From an uncultured Pelagibacteraceae bacterium (lineage in GTDB: Bacteria; Pseudomonadota; Alphaproteobacteria; Pelagibacterales; Pelagibacteraceae): a stretch of 64,000 nucleotides of DNA. Positions 61,240 to 64,000 of this stretch are shown piece after piece; position 1 is the first letter of the stretch, and every line of letters starts with the position of its first letter. The DNA is taken from NCBI GenBank assembly GCA_902555585.1, contig CACDSY010000004.1, positions 62,001-126,000 on the forward strand, written 5' to 3'. Under the pieces are notes generated by a model. That model had not been told where the DNA came from. It worked only from the letters and a program-made list of their open reading frames with translations, and made no database searches. The translations under genes were made by a program, and so were the position numbers.

Positions 61240-62496
61240 ATGCAAAAATACTCAGTTTTTAGTCTAATTAAAAATGCATTCTCAGATCATCAGAACTGGG
61301 AAGTAGCCTGGAAAGATCCAACTCCTAAAAAGGAATATGATGTAATCATTATTGGTGGCGGAGGTCACGGTTTAGCAACTGCATACTACTTAGCTAAAGA
61401 GCACAATATTACAAATGTAGCCATCATTGAAAAAGGATGGATAGGTGGAGGTAATGTTGGAAGGAACACTACAATAATTAGATCAAACTATATGCATGAT
61501 GATAATGCTTTGTTCAGTGAGTTTGGCATGGATCTATGGAGAAAGATGAGTCAGGATTTGAATTACAATGTTATGTTTTCTCCAAGAGGAATAATTAATC
61601 TTGCTCATTCAGATGCCCAAATGAATGCGTACTCTAGAAGAGGAAATTCAATGCGCCTAAATGGAATTGATGCAGTTTTATTAAATAGGGAAGAAGTTCA
61701 AAAACGAATTCCAATGGCAGATTTTTCAGATAATGTAAGATTTCCAATTTTTGGAGGATTGATGCAACCAAGCGCTGGAACTGCTAGACATGATGCTGTT
61801 GCTTGGGGATATGCAAGACAAGCAGACTCGATGGGTGTCGATATAATTCAAAATTGTGAGGTTACAGGATTTGATGTTACTAAGGGAAAAATAGTTGGTG
61901 TGAGAACATCTAGAGGAGATATCAAAGCAAAAAAAGTTGGTTTGTGTGTTGCAGGTAGTACAAATATTTTAGCAGAAATGTTAAATATGACATTACCAAT
62001 TGAAACTCATCTACTTCAAGCATGTGTATCAGAACCGGTTAAACCTTTACTTGACCATGTTGTTACATTTGGTGCAGGTCACTTTTATTGTAGTCAATCA
62101 GATAAAGGAGAGATGGTTATGGGTGGAGACTTGGACGGATATAATAGTTACTCTCAAAGAGGAAATTTACCAACACTCCAACACGTATTGACAGAAGGGA
62201 TTGCGATGTTTCCATTTCTTAGCAAATTGAAAATGTTAAGAACTTGGGGTGGAATAATGGACATGTCTATGGATGGTTCACCAATTATTGATAAAACACA
62301 TATTGATGGCTTATACTTAAATTGTGGCTGGTGTTATGGAGGATTTAAGGCTACTCCAGCTTCTGGGTGGACTTTTGCTCACACAATTGCACAAGACAGA
62401 GTTCATGAATTAAATGCAGGTTACAGTTTAAATAGATTTAATACTGGTGATTTAATTGATGAAAAGGGTCTTGGTACCAAAACTTGGATATCTTAA
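61240..62496 (+). CDS. soxB: Sarcosine oxidase / N-methylglutamate dehydrogenase beta subunit
   Basis: The 418-residue flavoprotein is a typical heterotetrameric sarcosine oxidase beta subunit. Seen: the N-terminal WEVAWKDPTPKKEYDVIIIGGGGHGLATAYYLAKEH, GWIGGGNVGRNTTIIRSNY where covalent FMN is usually attached to a nearby His, MQPSAGTARHDAVAWGYAR, and the C-terminal GWCYGGFKATPASGW. It oxidises the N-methyl group of sarcosine, passing the carbon to tetrahydrofolate in the alpha subunit. MgdA, the equivalent subunit of N-methylglutamate dehydrogenase, looks very similar, so the substrate could be N-methylglutamate made by MgsABC. The operon continues with soxD and soxA without gaps. Confidence 0.9.
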   Translation: MQKYSVFSLIKNAFSDHQNWEVAWKDPTPKKEYDVIIIGGGGHGLATAYYLAKEHNITNVAIIEKGWIGGGNVGRNTTIIRSNYMHDDNALFSEFGMDLWRKMSQDLNYNVMFSPRGIINLAHSDAQMNAYSRRGNSMRLNGIDAVLLNREEVQKRIPMADFSDNVRFPIFGGLMQPSAGTARHDAVAWGYARQADSMGVDIIQNCEVTGFDVTKGKIVGVRTSRGDIKAKKVGLCVAGSTNILAEMLNMTLPIETHLLQACVSEPVKPLLDHVVTFGAGHFYCSQSDKGEMVMGGDLDGYNSYSQRGNLPTLQHVLTEGIAMFPFLSKLKMLRTWGGIMDMSMDGSPIIDKTHIDGLYLNCGWCYGGFKATPASGWTFAHTIAQDRVHELNAGYSLNRFNTGDLIDEKGLGTKTWIS

Positions 62497-62766
62497 ATGC
62501 TCTATATATTCTGTCCACATTGTGGATTAAGATCACAGAATGAGTTTGCTTATGGTGGAGATGCGACAGTAAAAAGACCAGAGCTTAATAAGGAAATTAG
62601 CGACAAAGATTGGGATAATTTTGTTTATTTGAGAAAAAGTCCTAGAGGAAAACATTTAGAGTTGTGGCACCATATATCTGGCTGCAGGCAATGGATTAAA
62701 GTTGAAAGAGATACATCAACTCATGAAATTTTTAAAACTTATAAAGCAGATGAACTAACTGAATAA
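62497..62766 (+). CDS. soxD: Sarcosine oxidase / N-methylglutamate dehydrogenase delta subunit
   Basis: The 89-residue zinc protein is a full-length SoxD. CPHCG at residues 6-10, SEFAYGG-like NEFAYGGDATVKRP and WHHISGCRQWIKVERDT provide the Cys and His ligands typical of the family. It forms part of the alpha-beta-gamma-delta sarcosine oxidase complex in the cytoplasm. It starts directly after the soxB stop codon, and its own stop overlaps the soxA start by one base (TAATG). Confidence 0.93.
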   Translation: MLYIFCPHCGLRSQNEFAYGGDATVKRPELNKEISDKDWDNFVYLRKSPRGKHLELWHHISGCRQWIKVERDTSTHEIFKTYKADELTE

Positions 62767-64000
62767 TGTCCCAAGATTTTAGATTAGATAAAATTGGAAT
62801 GGTAAATAGAAATAAAAAAATTTCTTTTACATTCAATGGTAAAAAATATTTTGGTTATGAAGGAGATACTATTGCTTCTGCGTTAATAGCAAATGGAGTG
62901 CACCTTGTTGGGAGAAGTTTTAAATATCATAGACCCAGAGGTTTTTTTGGAGTTGGTGTTGATGAACCTTATGCAATTTTACAGCTAGAGAGAAATAATG
63001 AAAGAGATCCTAATATTAGAGCTACAGAACAGGAGATTTTTGAAGGTTTAGAAGTTAAAAGTGTAAACTGTTGGCCTAGTGTAAACTTTGATATTGGTGC
63101 AATTAATAATTTCTTAAAAATGTTTTTTCCAGCTGGGTTTTATTATAAAACTTTTATGTGGCCACCAAGCTTTTGGTATAAAATTTATGAACCTTTTATT
63201 AGAATGGCAGCAGGTTTTGGAGAAGCATCAATCAAGCATGATAAAGAAAGATATGAACACAAATATGAATATTGTGATTTATTGATTACTGGATCAGGAC
63301 CTTCAGGTTTAGCAAGTGCATACGCAGCAGCAAAAAATGGTGCGCGTGTAATTTTAGCTGAAGATAAACCAAGATACGGGGGAAGCCTGTTAACTAGTGA
63401 TGTAAATATTGGAAATCAAACTGGTATTGAATGGTCAGAGAAAATAATTACAGAATTAAAGTCAATGTCTAATGTAATTGTAAAAAATAGATCACAGGTA
63501 TTTGGTTATTATGATCATAACATGTTGGTAATGTCGGAACGAATAAGCGATCATTTACCTAAGACTCAAAAATACTTACCTAAACAACGTTTGTGGTACA
63601 TAAGAGCAAAAGAAGTTCTGATTTCATCAGGTTCAATAGAAAGGCCGTTAGTATTTGGTAACAATGATACCCCAGGTGTAATGTTATCTTCAGCTGCTAA
63701 AGAATATATGAAGGTTTATGGAGTTTTAGTTGGAAAAAAACCTTTAATATTTACAAATAATGACAGTGGATATGAAACAGCTATAGAATTCAAAAAAAAT
63801 GGCGTAAACCCATTAATTTTAGACACAAGAAAAGAACCATCTTCAGACATTATTAGCGAAGCCAAAAATTTAGGAATTGAAATTAAGTTTTCCTATGTAG
63901 TAGTGGCTGCCAAGGGATACAAAAAAGTCAAATCAGCAGATATTGCAAAAATATCTGATAATAAAAAAGATTTATCAAATATAGAAAATATAGAATGTGA
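62766..64000 (+). CDS. soxA: Sarcosine oxidase / N-methylglutamate dehydrogenase alpha subunit (cut by window end)
   Basis: The first 411 codons of a protein normally about 1000 residues long are visible. The N-terminus has the plant-ferredoxin-like fold of SoxA (ISFTFNGKKYFGYEGDTIASALIANGV, FKYHRPRGFFGVGVDEPYA), followed by the NAD-binding motif LLITGSGPSGLASAYAAAKNGARVILAED near residue 175-205. RLWYIRAKEVLISSGSIERPLVFGNNDTPGVMLSSA lies near 280. The missing C-terminal half should contain the GcvT-type folate-binding domain. It starts at the ATG overlapping the soxD stop. A soxG gene is expected downstream. Confidence 0.92.
   Translation, partial: MSQDFRLDKIGMVNRNKKISFTFNGKKYFGYEGDTIASALIANGVHLVGRSFKYHRPRGFFGVGVDEPYAILQLERNNERDPNIRATEQEIFEGLEVKSVNCWPSVNFDIGAINNFLKMFFPAGFYYKTFMWPPSFWYKIYEPFIRMAAGFGEASIKHDKERYEHKYEYCDLLITGSGPSGLASAYAAAKNGARVILAEDKPRYGGSLLTSDVNIGNQTGIEWSEKIITELKSMSNVIVKNRSQVFGYYDHNMLVMSERISDHLPKTQKYLPKQRLWYIRAKEVLISSGSIERPLVFGNNDTPGVMLSSAAKEYMKVYGVLVGKKPLIFTNNDSGYETAIEFKKNGVNPLILDTRKEPSSDIISEAKNLGIEIKFSYVVVAAKGYKKVKSADIAKISDNKKDLSNIENIEC

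Noticed and set aside
1..64000. CRISPR arrays, tRNA or rRNA genes, insertion sequences, prophage or integron features
   Set aside because: No regularly spaced repeats, cloverleaf-type sequence, transposase or integrase motif was seen in any gap on either strand.

Overview
The window is AT-rich, very densely packed chromosomal DNA from a free-living marine alphaproteobacterium of the SAR11 / Pelagibacter type. This assignment rests on gene content and architecture: a DMSP demethylase, a DUF1989-GcvT fusion of the TMAO demethylase type, stand-alone glutamate-synthase-like subunits, many overlapping genes and almost no intergenic DNA. I see no tRNA, rRNA, CRISPR array, insertion sequence or phage gene. 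No stretch longer than 300 bases lacks a gene. The longest gap (31347-31558, about 210 bases) holds a 50-residue membrane-protein ORF and a strong hairpin.

Layout. (1) 1-5729, minus strand: a six-gene, almost gapless operon of two GcvT/DmdA-family folate enzymes, an S51-type peptidase, an FMN 2-hydroxy-acid dehydrogenase, a ThDP enzyme and a 5-hydroxyisourate-hydrolase-like protein. (2) 5845-11297, divergent: a Dpp/Opp-type ABC importer with a fused double ATPase. (3) 11354-24538: mostly housekeeping genes (bioY, a FadN-like beta-oxidation enzyme, an aldehyde dehydrogenase, an M20 deacylase, csaA, a LysE-type exporter, acnA, yfgM/bamB-like genes, a cupin-like gene, zapE, yjbQ). (4) 24535-42590, minus strand: a large methylated-amine and nitrogen block. 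In transcription order it is tdm, a small winged-helix candidate, a DAO-type oxidoreductase, a GS-like ligase with three glutamate-synthase-like subunits (module A), a lysine-rich small protein, an Amt transporter, two small membrane proteins, mgsABC and gmaS (module B), a diaminopropionate-ammonia-lyase-like enzyme and a photolyase. (5) 42735-51233: a betaine-type ABC importer, probably TmoXVW for TMAO, interrupted by three small envelope genes, then glpK and the trimethylamine monooxygenase tmm. (6) 51348-59443: gpsA, then a solute-binding protein, two unusual permeases, a GH63-like glycosidase, an iron alcohol dehydrogenase and a class I amidotransferase. This looks like uptake and cleavage of a glycosidic osmolyte. 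(7) 59435-64000: fhs, and divergent soxB-soxD-soxA, a sarcosine oxidase or N-methylglutamate dehydrogenase cut by the window end.

How they work together. Tmm oxidises trimethylamine to TMAO, TmoXVW imports TMAO, and Tdm splits it into dimethylamine and a one-carbon unit. GmaS and MgsABC turn monomethylamine into N-methylglutamate, a SoxBDA-type dehydrogenase can demethylate that, and Fhs connects formate to the folate C1 pool. The step from dimethylamine to monomethylamine has no recognised gene here. The duplicated module A, with its own ligase and DAO-type oxidoreductase, sits directly between tdm and gmaS/mgs, and I flag it as the main candidate for an undescribed function. The DmdA-linked operon at the left edge is a second candidate catabolic system.
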